Shown here piece after piece: positions 5,719 to 5,888 of a DNA stretch of 5,888 bases; within the stretch, counting starts at the first letter, position 1, and every line of letters starts with the position of its first letter. The stretch is taken from assembly GCA_025351035.1 (NCBI GenBank), contig JANXWT010000390.1:1-5888 (forward strand). The letters are read 5' to 3'. The position numbers and the translations under genes were made by a program. Under the pieces are notes generated by a model. The model was not told the origin of the DNA, did no database searches, and saw only the letters and a program-made list of their open reading frames with translations. The stretch is from Opitutia bacterium. Lineage in GTDB: Bacteria > Verrucomicrobiota > Verrucomicrobiia > Opitutales > Opitutaceae.

Positions 5719-5888
5719 GTCAGTGCGGGTGTTGAAGAATTGGCCGGAGAGGGCGCGGGGCGGTGCCACGCGAGAATCATGCGCGTCATCAGACCGAGAA
5801 AGAGCAGGCCGCCGACCACGGCGATCAGACCACCGACGCTCATGACGCCGAGGCCGGTGAGCTCGCCGACGGAGCGCACATGCTGCTC
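5715..5888 (-). CDS. C-terminal fragment of a membrane protein, possibly a second heme-copper-type subunit
   Basis: The 57 visible residues stay open to the right edge, so the gene begins outside the window. They comprise a short polar lead (EQHVRSVGELTG), one membrane helix (about residues 14-40) and a proline-rich basic tail (WHRPAPSPANSSTPALT). The core VGGLIAVVGGLLF (residues 18-30) matches VGGIIAFVGLLLF of the neighbouring subunit I (residues 484-496) at 10 of 13 positions, near the C-terminal end of both proteins. That suggests, weakly, a second subunit I-like protein; glycine/valine/leucine helices can match by chance. The TGA overlaps the next start codon. Coding status is supported by frame continuity, the ATGA junction and hydrophobicity; function is not established. 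Confidence 0.6.
   Translation of the reverse strand, partial: EQHVRSVGELTGLGVMSVGGLIAVVGGLLFLGLMTRMILAWHRPAPSPANSSTPALT

Larger units (their letters stand above)
267..5888 (-). other. Probable single operon: CuA / tyrosine-less HCO / Sco / cytochrome b-ferredoxin cluster
   Basis: Six co-directional genes follow each other with junctions of -4 (ATGA), 12, 19, 4 and 2 nt, leaving no room for internal promoters or terminators between them. The products form a coherent set: a membrane oxidoreductase (subunits I and II, a small helix), its copper chaperone, and a membrane electron-transfer protein. The promoter must lie to the right of 5888 or inside the coding regions. No regulator-binding site can be assigned from the window. 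Confidence 0.85.

Overview
The window is one tightly packed block of five complete minus-strand genes plus the tail of a sixth. All six run towards position 1, and the block stops beside the end of an IS3-family insertion sequence. The DNA is GC-rich and bacterial. The proteins give no secure taxonomic marker. An environmental lineage such as Verrucomicrobiota (Opitutales-like) would fit, but that is only an impression.

Layout in transcription order, from high to low coordinates: (1) the C-terminal 57 residues of a membrane protein entering from the right edge, 5715-5888; (2) a 50-residue single-helix membrane protein, coupled to gene 1 by an ATGA overlap, 5566-5718; (3) a CuA-containing subunit II of a heme-copper oxidase, 5026-5553; (4) the catalytic subunit I, 572 residues, 3288-5006; (5) a Sco copper-chaperone domain fused behind three membrane helices, 2306-3283; (6) a 678-residue multidomain protein, 267-2303, joining a di-heme cytochrome b module, a 2[4Fe-4S] ferredoxin, a degenerate MvhD/FrhD-like domain, a further membrane helix and an extracytoplasmic domain. 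Gaps between genes are 2-19 nt or an overlap, so this is almost certainly one operon. Positions 141-266 carry no gene. Positions 1-140 hold the start of an IS3-family orfA and one IS end.

Subunit I keeps every histidine that binds the low-spin heme, the high-spin heme and CuB. It has glutamine (Q247) where oxygen reductases of the A and B families have the active-site tyrosine cross-linked to a CuB histidine, and it has no tyrosine at the C-family alternative position. Loss of that tyrosine marks NO reductases, so the best reading is a CuA-containing NO-reductase-like enzyme (the kind of family named eNOR, sNOR or gNOR in the recent literature) rather than an ordinary oxygen reductase. NO reduction is inferred and not proven by the sequence.

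The likely division of labour is this. The Sco fusion loads copper into subunit II. CuA passes electrons to subunit I. The cytochrome b/ferredoxin/MvhD-like protein is a candidate membrane electron-transfer partner, able to connect a cytoplasmic iron-sulfur donor or quinol to b hemes. No cytochrome c, Rieske protein or C-terminal cytochrome b half is encoded in the window. The most unusual items are the four-module redox fusion, the tyrosine-less active site, and a hint that the gene cut by the right edge is a second heme-copper-type subunit.
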